Made by a program: the position numbers and the translations under genes
Notes under the pieces: generated by a model
Told to the model about the DNA's origin: nothing
Database searches by the model: none
What the model saw: only the letters and a program-made list of their open reading frames with translations
In this document: one piece after another, positions 1 through 7,309 of the stretch
Layout of the letters: each line of letters begins with the position of its first letter
Position numbering within the stretch: position 1 is the stretch's first letter
Source: a virus
Strand: one strand, 5' to 3'
DNA: 64,000 nt
Virus record (IMG/VR): IMGVR_UViG_3300025073_000028
Span: 61,447-125,446 of that record

Positions 1-882
1 GGAACAAGAAATCCAGTTATATGGCCTGGACAAATATTTATTCAAAAGATTATGACAGCCGATGATTTTGAGTATTACTTAAATGAAATAGGCTGGAATA
101 TAAACGATGTTATTGACAAACAAGCTTGCGCATCTATTATATTACGTAATCCATTGGATTGTCTTAATGACCAAAGCGATTGCGACGGAGATATATTCCC
201 AATATTAGCTCCTAGTAGTATTGAGGGACAAAATTTATTAGAAAAGATATACGTTACAGATCCCGATAAAAACCTAAGACCATATGAGATAGACTGGATT
301 AAACAATATACAAAAAAAGAACTAAGTAATTCAGCTCTTGATTTCCAACCTTTTAGATGGTACTATATTGATTATGATAAGTATAAACAAATATTTGCAG
401 ACAGCGCCATTGCTAAAACCCTTATGGGATTTGGAACATTACAATTATGGGAATGGTATGGCTTATGCGAATGGACCTATGGCAAAAATTACATCGATAA
501 AGAATTAATGCATGAATTAATTTTCATATATGCAAGATTAGTTCAAGATTGTTTAGTCCGAGGTATCAAACATGTTGAGGGCGGGAGTAAATTCTTTACG
601 CCTTTCATACTGAAAAATATTCTTAAAAAAGAAAATATTGAGTACGTCATTAATACATTACAAAAGTTTAATTTATCAGAAGAAAAAATAAAAACATTTT
701 TAAAGATCACAAAACTCCATGAAACCGAAATTGGAGAGTTAGTAAGCAATATTGTTGGAATGACCAACGGATACAAATTCAATCTTGAAGCGTTACAACA
801 TCAGGATGTTCATTTGTTTTTCCAAAATCAAATGCTTTCTTATATTAAAGATGAAATGGATATTATTAACCAGGAGGCTTAA
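1..882 (+). CDS. C-terminal part of a DPBB-type RNA polymerase-like protein (partial)
   Basis: The frame is open from base 1, so the true start lies upstream and the Met at 52 is internal. Near the visible N-terminus there is RNPVIWPG, and about 55 residues later LNDQSDCDGDIFPIL (acidic triad near visible residues 60, 62 and 64). This Arg-Asn-Pro, Pro-Gly, then DxDGD arrangement with that spacing is the signature of the double-psi beta-barrel active site in the QDE-1/YonO/eukaryotic RdRP group, distantly related to the NADFDGD loop of RNA polymerase beta prime. The aspartates would bind the catalytic magnesium. The remainder is helical and not recognised. The stop overlaps the next start (TAATG). 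The role as a phage transcription enzyme is inferred; the upstream part is not visible. Confidence 0.5.
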   Translation, partial: GTRNPVIWPGQIFIQKIMTADDFEYYLNEIGWNINDVIDKQACASIILRNPLDCLNDQSDCDGDIFPILAPSSIEGQNLLEKIYVTDPDKNLRPYEIDWIKQYTKKELSNSALDFQPFRWYYIDYDKYKQIFADSAIAKTLMGFGTLQLWEWYGLCEWTYGKNYIDKELMHELIFIYARLVQDCLVRGIKHVEGGSKFFTPFILKNILKKENIEYVINTLQKFNLSEEKIKTFLKITKLHETEIGELVSNIVGMTNGYKFNLEALQHQDVHLFFQNQMLSYIKDEMDIINQEA

Positions 883-1163
883 TGCAGTTTAATGTAAAGT
901 TTAGATGTAAACATAAAGAAGGGTCTAATTCAGAAGCTAGATGTGGACAAGAAATCTCTGCCACTTTTGATTACATGGCAGATATTCAATGTGAAGCTTG
1001 TAAGAATAAGTGGCGACTAATTCATATCATCAAAACCGTTGATAGCACACCTACTCATTATGCTATGGTACGTGATTTAACAGGCAATGTAGCAACATTT
1101 GAAATGGTATGTAAAGTGACAGAAGCCCCTGTTCCAGAAACGAAAAAGAAGAGGGATAAATGA
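882..1163 (+). CDS. small cysteine-containing protein, possible zinc binder
   Basis: The 93-residue product is not recognised. A strong AGGAGG at 872-877 sets the ATG at 882, which overlaps the upstream stop by one base. Cysteines occur as FRCKH, RCGQE and QCEACKNK, an arrangement compatible with a small zinc ribbon in the first half. The tail is lysine and proline rich (PETKKKRDK). It lies directly behind the RNA-polymerase-like gene, so a transcription accessory role is possible but speculative. Confidence 0.6.
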   Translation: MQFNVKFRCKHKEGSNSEARCGQEISATFDYMADIQCEACKNKWRLIHIIKTVDSTPTHYAMVRDLTGNVATFEMVCKVTEAPVPETKKKRDK

Positions 1164-1492
1164 AAATCATTTGGAATGCAAAAGAAAAGGATCTTAAGAA
1201 AACATATTTTACTCCTGGTGGATTAAAATATCCATATCTCCATAATGAAGTTGGAGAAATTACATCTGTAAGATTACAAATGGTATTTGAACATCAAGAT
1301 ACTATATATTGTTTGGTATTAGATGGAACAACAAATATTCCTTATTTAAATAAATACCCAATGAAGGTCTCTGAAGCTCGTTTTGCTTGGAATATTATAG
1401 ATTTAATTTATCCAGACAAGCTGGAAGAAGTATCAGAAGAAGAATATATAGAGTTACAAAAAGCCATTGCAGAATTAGGATTAATAATCTAA
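1160..1492 (+). CDS. hypothetical protein
   Basis: The 110-residue protein has no recognisable family. The ATG overlaps the previous stop (ATGA), showing translational coupling. The composition is mixed alpha/beta with many aromatic residues, and there is no signal peptide or membrane segment. Confidence 0.6.
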   Translation: MKIIWNAKEKDLKKTYFTPGGLKYPYLHNEVGEITSVRLQMVFEHQDTIYCLVLDGTTNIPYLNKYPMKVSEARFAWNIIDLIYPDKLEEVSEEEYIELQKAIAELGLII

Positions 1493-1500
1493 GAGGTTAT

Positions 1501-1842
1501 ATGAAAGAAATAAAAGAACTTAGTATTTATGAACGCTTATATATTACTTCTTTAGTCAGAGGACTAAAAGGTAGTACAGAAGATTTAGAATCTGGATTAA
1601 AAATTTTAAAAAAGATTACAATAAGCGAAGAAGAAGCAAAAGAGATAGAACTTGAAAGTTCTAATAATCATTTTCAATGGGATAAAGATAAATCTAAATC
1701 TTTAGATGTTAAACTTGAAGACAAAGATTATCAATATCTTCTAACAGTCTTCACAAAAAAAGATCAAGATGCGTCTTGGGAAATGAATGAATTACTTTTA
1801 GATATGATCAAGAAGGTACGAGAAGCAAAAACATGCGATTAA
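1501..1842 (+). CDS. hypothetical acidic helical protein
   Basis: The product is a 113-residue charged, mostly helical protein of unknown family. The frame is open further upstream into the previous gene (from 1387), but the ATG at 1501 follows a ribosome-binding-like AAGAGG just after the upstream stop and is the better start. Confidence 0.55.
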   Translation: MKEIKELSIYERLYITSLVRGLKGSTEDLESGLKILKKITISEEEAKEIELESSNNHFQWDKDKSKSLDVKLEDKDYQYLLTVFTKKDQDASWEMNELLLDMIKKVREAKTCD

Positions 1843-2180
1843 TACTTATTTCATTATTTCTTTTTTGCAATTTAAGTTTTGCAGAGGAACCAGTTTATTT
1901 ACAAAAAGGAGAAGATAGTCCTTATAATGGGTATTTATTATCAAGAGAAAAAGTATTACAAATTCTCGAAACAAAAGATTTAAAAGATTTACTTATTCTT
2001 GAATATACTCAAACTATTAAACAAAACGAAAATTTGAAATATAATCTTATATTGTTAAAGAAACAATTAATTAGTAGTAAATCTCCGGCAATAAACGAAA
2101 CCAAATGGTATGTAGTTTCATTTTTGAGTGGAGTTCTTTTTACATATTCAATCTTTTTTTTAGTTTTACAATCAGGTTAA
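1833..2180 (+). CDS. hypothetical exported or membrane protein
   Basis: The 115-residue protein starts with a short hydrophobic signal-like segment (residues 2-16, ending in SFAEE) and ends with a second hydrophobic stretch (about residues 92-112), flanking a lysine and glutamate rich helical middle. This would place the middle in the periplasm or make it a small membrane protein. A spanin-type role is possible but not shown. It overlaps the upstream gene by 10 bases. Confidence 0.5.
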   Translation: MRLILISLFLFCNLSFAEEPVYLQKGEDSPYNGYLLSREKVLQILETKDLKDLLILEYTQTIKQNENLKYNLILLKKQLISSKSPAINETKWYVVSFLSGVLFTYSIFFLVLQSG

Positions 2181-2183
2181 AAA

Positions 2184-2447
2184 ATGTTAAATAACATAAA
2201 AAAAAAGATATTAGAACTTTATCCTAGCTTAGAAGATAAAGACTTAACAATTTCAGAAGTTAATGAAACATATATCATTCTTATTAATAACGAAAAACTA
2301 AAACAATTATTACCAACACTAAAAGAAAATTTTACTTTAACTACTCCAGAAATAATTAGAACACCAAATTTAAATGTAAGCACAATCACCATCGATAAAA
2401 ATGAAATAACTTTTACTATAGATCATAGTATATTGAAGTTTGGTTAA
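2184..2447 (+). CDS. hypothetical protein
   Basis: The 87-residue product is not recognised. It is rich in Ile, Asn and Thr and begins with a helical, lysine-rich segment. It is separated from the previous gene by three bases and followed after 15 bases by the ubiquitin-like candidate. Confidence 0.5.
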   Translation: MLNNIKKKILELYPSLEDKDLTISEVNETYIILINNEKLKQLLPTLKENFTLTTPEIIRTPNLNVSTITIDKNEITFTIDHSILKFG

Positions 2448-2462
2448 CCAAAAGGAGGATTT

Positions 2463-2645
2463 ATGGTTAGTGCACGTTACAATGGTCAAACGTATGAACT
2501 CGCTTCCACTGCTACCCTTGAAGATGCAAGGGCAATTATTGTTGCGGTAAACGGCCAAGGCGCCCGCAACGTGGAAGTTTCCACTCATACTGAGGATGGA
2601 AACACCGTATTTGATTTTAAGCAAAAGCGTGGAGAGTTAGGCTAA
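2463..2645 (+). CDS. ubiquitin-like protein candidate, PRTRC system protein C-like
   Basis: The 60-residue protein has a very strong ribosome binding site (AAAGGAGGA) and its own terminator, suggesting high expression. The pattern resembles the ubiquitin-like PRTRC protein C family: an N-terminal strand with YNGQ, a helix, then a C-terminal strand VFDFKQK followed by RGELG, so the chain ends in glycine. An exposed C-terminal Gly is what an E1 enzyme would adenylate. JAMM protease, E2-like and E1 genes follow within 4 kb, which is the main support. The assignment comes from remembered family features and synteny, not from an alignment. Confidence 0.45.
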   Translation: MVSARYNGQTYELASTATLEDARAIIVAVNGQGARNVEVSTHTEDGNTVFDFKQKRGELG

Positions 2646-2675
2646 AAAAAAATTAGTCGTTTGACCAACCAAAAA

Positions 2676-2711
2676 GGGCTAGGGGAAGTCTCTCCTAGCC
2701 CTTTCCTTTTT
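2676..2711 (+). terminator. rho-independent terminator after the UBL candidate
   Basis: A GC-rich hairpin pairs GGGCTAGG (2676-2683) with CCTAGCCC (2694-2701), extended inside by further pairs, and is followed by CTTTCCTTTTT. An A-run precedes the stem, so it could also act on the other strand. It separates the short UBL gene from the next gene. Confidence 0.8.
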
Positions 2712-2734
2712 CAACCTATCTAAAAAAAAGATAC

Positions 2735-3004
2735 ATGTTTAAAAATCTTCAAGAAACAATTGAAAAATACAAAAAAAGTGATCTTCAAGAATATGAGTTC
2801 TTACTCCTAAAGTCCATAATAGGAACTACTAAAGGAGTAACAGAAGCTGATAACTTTTTAAAATATTTAAAACTGTATCAACCATTAATTGATAAAGCAA
2901 AAGCTTATCTTCTAGAACAAAAAGCTAAAAAAATTAATTGGGCCTTAGTCGCTACTAATTACAAGAAAATTTCTTCTGTTTCTACTAATGGAGACTTCGT
3001 ATGA
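2735..3004 (+). CDS. hypothetical helical protein
   Basis: The 89-residue, lysine-rich, all-helical protein is of unknown family. It is the first gene after the terminator and overlaps the next start by four bases (ATGA). No clear Shine-Dalgarno sequence is seen; an A-run precedes the ATG. Confidence 0.55.
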   Translation: MFKNLQETIEKYKKSDLQEYEFLLLKSIIGTTKGVTEADNFLKYLKLYQPLIDKAKAYLLEQKAKKINWALVATNYKKISSVSTNGDFV

Positions 3005-3780
3005 ATACCATAGAGATAGAAGATGTAATTGGGTTTTACAATATCTTAGAAAATTTTGCTAAATTTTTAACTTCATTAACTCCAGAAGATAAAAAAAGAA
3101 TTGAAAGAATGCGAATAACGATTCCAGGAATGGAAAATTGCAATAAACGAGGACTTCTCAATTTACTTAAAAAGACTGAAACTATTTTAGAAGCCCTTAA
3201 AACGAATCCTACTGTTAATCAAATTCATTTAACGTCTACAAATTTTATGATAAGTTCACATGCCCTATTTGATTGTGCAACTACAGAACAATTATTTAAT
3301 ATTTATGATTATTGTTTAATAAACGAAAATCAAAATATTAATATACTACAAGATTTTAATGTTCTGATGAATATTAAAAATAAATTAACAACAAAAAATC
3401 CTAATATAGCTTTAGGTTATAAAATTATAAATAATCAATTGTTGAATTCTCTTTCTATAGACGTAACAGAACAAGTATTTAATTATTTAATATCTTGTAG
3501 TAATAATTTGCAACGAAGTACAGCAAAAAAGATCAAAGCAACATTTAAAAATATTGTTTATGAGTTTAACGTATGGCAACCAAATAAACTAACTCATATT
3601 TTAGAGATTGATAGAACTTGTTATAACATTAACAAAATTGATACAACTCAACCGCTTTATCTAAAAATTTTATTAGAAGCCATAAATAAAAATTCAGTTC
3701 TTTATATAGACGGCAATTTATTTGCCCCTCCAAACGTTCTCGTAACAGACATTAACAACGTAATCACTTATGGGCTTTAA
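3001..3780 (+). CDS. hypothetical protein in the ubiquitin-like module
   Basis: The 259-residue protein is not recognised by sequence. It is rich in Asn, Ile and Leu with few charged motifs and no membrane segment. Its position between the UBL candidate and the E2-like gene, with a coupled start, suggests it belongs to the module. It might correspond to one of the accessory PRTRC proteins (such as F), which cannot be confirmed by eye. Confidence 0.6.
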   Translation: MNTIEIEDVIGFYNILENFAKFLTSLTPEDKKRIERMRITIPGMENCNKRGLLNLLKKTETILEALKTNPTVNQIHLTSTNFMISSHALFDCATTEQLFNIYDYCLINENQNINILQDFNVLMNIKNKLTTKNPNIALGYKIINNQLLNSLSIDVTEQVFNYLISCSNNLQRSTAKKIKATFKNIVYEFNVWQPNKLTHILEIDRTCYNINKIDTTQPLYLKILLEAINKNSVLYIDGNLFAPPNVLVTDINNVITYGL

Positions 3781-3789
3781 GAGGAAAGA

Positions 3790-4473
3790 ATGAATAACTC
3801 AAAATTAATATTAACTTTAGAAGAAAATTCAAGCGAAGTTAATGCAAAATTTATTTCTGCCTCTAATGAAATTATATATAAAACAATTCCAGATCATTTA
3901 ATTGCTAATTTCTTCGTTGATAAACAAGAAGTTAAATTAGGCCCTTTTCATAGTTTTGGTATTTCTTATTACACCAGAAATCTCAATAAAGAAATTCTTT
4001 TATTTACATACCCAGCAAGTTTATTAACTTATAATTACCATAACAAAAGAACAGGTGCAGCTGTTGAGGCAATTGATAATGTTCCTATCCCTATCACCTT
4101 ATTTGTATTTGTTAAAGCTGGTTCAAGCACATATACTTATTGTATATGTTTAAAACATTATGCCCTGACTCAAAGTACCGAAATCTACCATTGGCCATAT
4201 GGTAATACATATAATGATGGAAAAATTTGCTGGGGATCAACTGAGCATGTTTTAAATGGAATTGAAAGTGCTATCGGAATTATTAATAATTTTCTATCTT
4301 CTACATTTAATGATGATTTATATCAAAAACCAGTGATAGCCGAATACCAAAATTACGGTCAAAAAGAATTAGCTCAAACATTATGTGGAAAAATTTTCCC
4401 AAATAATGCTTTAAATAGCATTGGAAATCTTCGTGTATGGTTGCGTAACAATAACATAGATGGAGTTATCTAA
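3790..4473 (+). CDS. E2-like protein, prokaryotic E2 family D / PRTRC system protein B type
   Basis: The 227-residue protein has the segment HWPYGNTYNDGKICWGS, matching the PRTRC-B/Prok-E2_D pattern in which a cysteine follows an N-x-Y-x-x-G-K core; here it is Cys147. In this family the cysteine is the presumed thioester-forming residue of an E2 (UBC) fold. A GAGGAAAG ribosome binding site precedes the ATG at 3790, and the stop overlaps the JAMM gene. The role inferred from family and context is to accept a ubiquitin-like protein from the E1 encoded at 5504. Confidence 0.7.
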   Translation: MNNSKLILTLEENSSEVNAKFISASNEIIYKTIPDHLIANFFVDKQEVKLGPFHSFGISYYTRNLNKEILLFTYPASLLTYNYHNKRTGAAVEAIDNVPIPITLFVFVKAGSSTYTYCICLKHYALTQSTEIYHWPYGNTYNDGKICWGSTEHVLNGIESAIGIINNFLSSTFNDDLYQKPVIAEYQNYGQKELAQTLCGKIFPNNALNSIGNLRVWLRNNNIDGVI

Positions 4474-5507
4474 TGGATAAGAAATTCTACTTTTTATCTG
4501 ATGAACTACGCGAAAATAATGACAAAGTTAAATCTTTGATTCAGAAAAAAAGAGAAAGTTTAAGTAAGCTTATTTCTCCTGCTACTATTTCCACAAATAA
4601 ATTAGCGGCAAAATATATTCCTAAAGTATTAGGAGGATCAGCTCAAGATTTTATTGCGCTTAAACATCCAGTGGCTTATTCTATACAAGAGAACGGTATT
4701 TATCGCGTTGAATATCAAAAATTTGCTCTCTTTATGAAGAAGGCACATGGGTATGATGAACCGTTACTATATACCGAAAATTCTATTAAAGAGAATGGAT
4801 TTGTTTACCTACTTCCTAAAATTCCAATTGAGTTATTACTTCAAAGTTTTATCTTAGCGACTGACGTATGTGCCATTGCCGAGCAAAATGTAGAAGTTAT
4901 GACACGTATTTTGTGGGATACAGAAGCTAAAAAATATTTCCTTGATATTCCTATTCAAGTAATAAGTGGTGCTGCTATTAAATTCTTTGATTTCGACGAA
5001 GACGATCAGAAGAAAGATAGCAAAATTACATATTTATCACCTATTCATGAGTCTAAAAACTTACAGGTTATGCAAATTCATTCTCATAATTCTATGGGAG
5101 CTTTCCATAGTGAGACAGATGACAAAGATAATGCAGAAACTAGATTTTATGGTGTTATCGGAAACATCTTTACCGATCCTACCTTTACTGGTAGATGGTG
5201 TATGATGGGCAAAGAAGAAGGGAAAATTTCCTTAAAAGACTTATTCGACACCGAACAATTAACACTAAAAGAGATTCTAAAAGAAAATGATTTATCATGT
5301 ATCACATATCCAGAAGATGCATTATCAAGAATAGCAATGGATAAGCCTTATAAAGTGGTTGAAAAGGCCATTATAGAACCCCGAGCAATAGGTCTTCATC
5401 CAACACCAGTCAAAGATTTGACAGATGACGAAGAAGAATATTTTGAACGCTTTTGTCCCGGTGCTAAAAAAACCCGTCGAGATTTCTTTAGGACGACCAA
5501 ACCATGA
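4473..5507 (+). CDS. JAB/JAMM metalloprotease-like protein (PRTRC system A-like)
   Basis: The 344-residue protein carries a textbook JAMM zinc motif H-x-H-x7-S-x2-D: His203, His205, Ser213 and Asp216, in QIHSHNSMGAF. JAB/MPN proteases remove or process ubiquitin-like proteins. The N-terminal 190 residues are not recognised; the C-terminus ends basic. It starts one base before the previous stop is complete and overlaps the E1 gene by four bases, so E2-like, protease and E1 are translationally coupled. Confidence 0.8.
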   Translation: MDKKFYFLSDELRENNDKVKSLIQKKRESLSKLISPATISTNKLAAKYIPKVLGGSAQDFIALKHPVAYSIQENGIYRVEYQKFALFMKKAHGYDEPLLYTENSIKENGFVYLLPKIPIELLLQSFILATDVCAIAEQNVEVMTRILWDTEAKKYFLDIPIQVISGAAIKFFDFDEDDQKKDSKITYLSPIHESKNLQVMQIHSHNSMGAFHSETDDKDNAETRFYGVIGNIFTDPTFTGRWCMMGKEEGKISLKDLFDTEQLTLKEILKENDLSCITYPEDALSRIAMDKPYKVVEKAIIEPRAIGLHPTPVKDLTDDEEEYFERFCPGAKKTRRDFFRTTKP

Positions 5508-6241
5508 AGATAGGACTAATTAACATACCTCAAAACTTCATTGGACATATAGAAATTATTGGAGCAGGAGGTACAGGAAGTTGGCTAATTCCTTGGTTAA
5601 TTAAATTTCTTAAATCTTGCCCAGTTAATATTCATATTATGGACGGAGATGTTGTTAGCGACAAAAATATTCTAAGACAAAACTTCATTGCTTCTGATAT
5701 TGGTAAAAATAAAGCTGAGGTATTAGCAGAAAGATACTCACGCGCTTATGGAGTAACTATCATAGCTAAACCTCAATTCTTAACAAAAGAAACACCAATA
5801 AAGAATGACTATTATGATTGTCTCCCTCTTATAATTTGTTGCTGTGATAATGACGAAGCTCGGCTTTTGTGCGCAAATCGCTATAAGAAAGCCAAATATT
5901 TTTATTTGGATTGCGGCAATGATTTAGATACAGGCCAAGTTATCTTAGGAGGTAACTTAGGGCAAATGGCTGTTACTAATCCAATTAATAACGAAACATA
6001 TAAGCAAAAAGTTATTTTAGATGATGTTGTGAAATTATATCCTGAAATAAATAATGCTAAACCACATGAACGTTCATGTGCAGATGGTCCACCACAAAAT
6101 ATGTTAATTAATCAGATGACGGCTTTACATGCTTTGGCTATATTAAGCGAAATATTTATCACAAAAATGTTAAAAACAACACAAATTACATTTAGTTTAA
6201 GTAGCAATAGTCAATTTACATATTTCACATTAGATACTTAG
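5504..6241 (+). CDS. E1-like ThiF family adenylyltransferase (PRTRC ThiF-like)
   Basis: The 245-residue protein has the nucleotide-binding glycine loop GAGGTGSW at residues 20-27, followed by an acidic MDGD and NILRQNF, then DIGKNKAEV. This is the order typical of ThiF/MoeB/E1 enzymes that adenylate the C-terminal Gly of a ubiquitin-like protein. A later cysteine in ERSCADGP is a candidate for the thiol relay. The gene closes the ubiquitin-like module and its stop codon lies inside a hairpin of the following structured region. Confidence 0.85.
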   Translation: MKIGLINIPQNFIGHIEIIGAGGTGSWLIPWLIKFLKSCPVNIHIMDGDVVSDKNILRQNFIASDIGKNKAEVLAERYSRAYGVTIIAKPQFLTKETPIKNDYYDCLPLIICCCDNDEARLLCANRYKKAKYFYLDCGNDLDTGQVILGGNLGQMAVTNPINNETYKQKVILDDVVKLYPEINNAKPHERSCADGPPQNMLINQMTALHALAILSEIFITKMLKTTQITFSLSSNSQFTYFTLDT

Positions 6242-6530
6242 AAATAAGTATCTTAAATGTATTTCACAAACTAAATTTATTTGAATGGTTACATTCAAAT
6301 AAAGTTAGTTAGAACTGGACTGCAGCTGGACTCGGCCAGTTCTCGATTCAAATAATTTGAATCGAGTGAAATACACCAAGTATCTAGATGAAAATCAAGG
6401 ATAGCTATAAGTAATCTAAGGCGATACTTAATAACCTCTTTGCTATGGGAGAGTCCCTTTATAGGGACCAATTCCAATATTAAAGATTGTTGTTAACTAT
6501 ATCAATTTAGATTACTTATAGTCTTGGTGT
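6232..6530 (+). ncRNA. highly structured non-coding RNA candidate upstream of the reverse transcriptase
   Basis: This stretch has no credible gene but holds many perfect inverted repeats. They are 6232-6240 with 6245-6253 (GAAA loop); 6276-6287 with 6292-6303 (12 bp, GTTA loop); 6311-6318 with 6336-6343; 6342-6352 with 6356-6366 (11 bp, 3-base loop); a closing helix 6258-6267 with 6366-6375; 6373-6380 with 6523-6530; 6405-6418 with 6508-6521 (14 bp); and 6453-6458 with 6463-6468. The last long helices enclose about 90 bases immediately before the RT start, like the a1/a2 helix of retron msr-msd RNA or the RNA of defence RTs. No poly-T terminator follows. Some stems overlap by a few bases and may be alternatives. 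Confidence 0.65.
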
Positions 6531-6559
6531 CTCTTTTCCTAAAAAAAAATGTAATAAAT

Positions 6560-7309
6560 ATGTATACTAGTATAAAACTTAGAAAAGTTAATAATAAATT
6601 TAGAGACATTAATATCCCTGATCCTGAGACAAAAGTGAAATTAAAAAAAATTCATAAAAGAATATATAATTCTATTTCTATAAAAGAAAATATTTTTAGT
6701 TTCAGATCTGTTCTTAATACTATTAATTATCATTTTCCATTTGAATATGATTATTGGATAGAATTAGATATTAAAAAGTTTTTCCCCTCTATTATAAAAG
6801 AAAATTTTGTTAGGCTATATCCGAATTTATTAACAAATGAAGAGCTTGATATATGTTTTTATCAAAACAGCTTACCGCAAGGTAGTCCTGCAAGTCCAAT
6901 TTTAGCCGAATGTTTTATACAATATTTAGAAAGATCATTATACGAAACTCATCAAGATTTTGTATGGTCTCGTTATGTAGACAACATCATTATTTCATGC
7001 CGCAGAGATAACATTCCAAATGTTATTCGTTTATTCAAAAATATCTATTCAATTGGCAATTTAAAATGCCCAGTTAAGTCTATTATTCCTAAAACTGAAA
7101 AATTTGGAGTCTTAGGCATAACAGTTCAAAACAATATCATTTCTTTATCTCGTAGAACTAAAAGAAAATTAAGCCTTAAGCTAGTTAATTCTAATCAAGA
7201 ATCTTATTCCTTAGGCATTCTTAATTATATTCAGCAAATTAATCAAGAAGACCTTGATCATATCCAAAATAATCTTAATAAATTCAGGAGGAATAATGGC
7301 AACCACTGA
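6560..7309 (+). CDS. reverse transcriptase, retron- or defence-RT-like
   Basis: The product is a 249-residue RT with the core motifs in order: ELDIKKFFPS (Asp70), LPQGSPASPIL (105-115), RYVDN (138-142, Asp141-Asn142) and VLGITVQNNIISLSRR near residue 190. The second catalytic Asp of YxDD is replaced by Asn. PQGSPASP and the VLG block resemble retrons and related bacterial RTs more than typical DGR RTs. There is no maturase or endonuclease domain. A TTG start at 6524 is possible, but it lies inside the RNA helix, so the ATG at 6560 is preferred; no clear Shine-Dalgarno is seen. It overlaps the prkA-like gene by 14 bases. Confidence 0.85.
   Translation: MYTSIKLRKVNNKFRDINIPDPETKVKLKKIHKRIYNSISIKENIFSFRSVLNTINYHFPFEYDYWIELDIKKFFPSIIKENFVRLYPNLLTNEELDICFYQNSLPQGSPASPILAECFIQYLERSLYETHQDFVWSRYVDNIIISCRRDNIPNVIRLFKNIYSIGNLKCPVKSIIPKTEKFGVLGITVQNNIISLSRRTKRKLSLKLVNSNQESYSLGILNYIQQINQEDLDHIQNNLNKFRRNNGNH

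Noticed and set aside
1387-1500. Upstream extension of the frame starting at 1501
   Set aside because: It overlaps the preceding gene in full and has a basic, low-quality composition. The ATG at 1501 with its ribosome binding site is preferred.
6232-6530. DGR template repeat, group I or group II intron
   Set aside because: No similarity to the Lcl variable segments was seen, and there is no recognisable group II domain V or group I catalytic core. The RT is short and lacks a maturase domain. A retron-like or unclassified RT RNA fits better.
6524-6559. TTG start for the reverse transcriptase
   Set aside because: It lies inside the terminal helix of the structured RNA and would add 12 residues without motif content. 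The ATG at 6560 is preferred.
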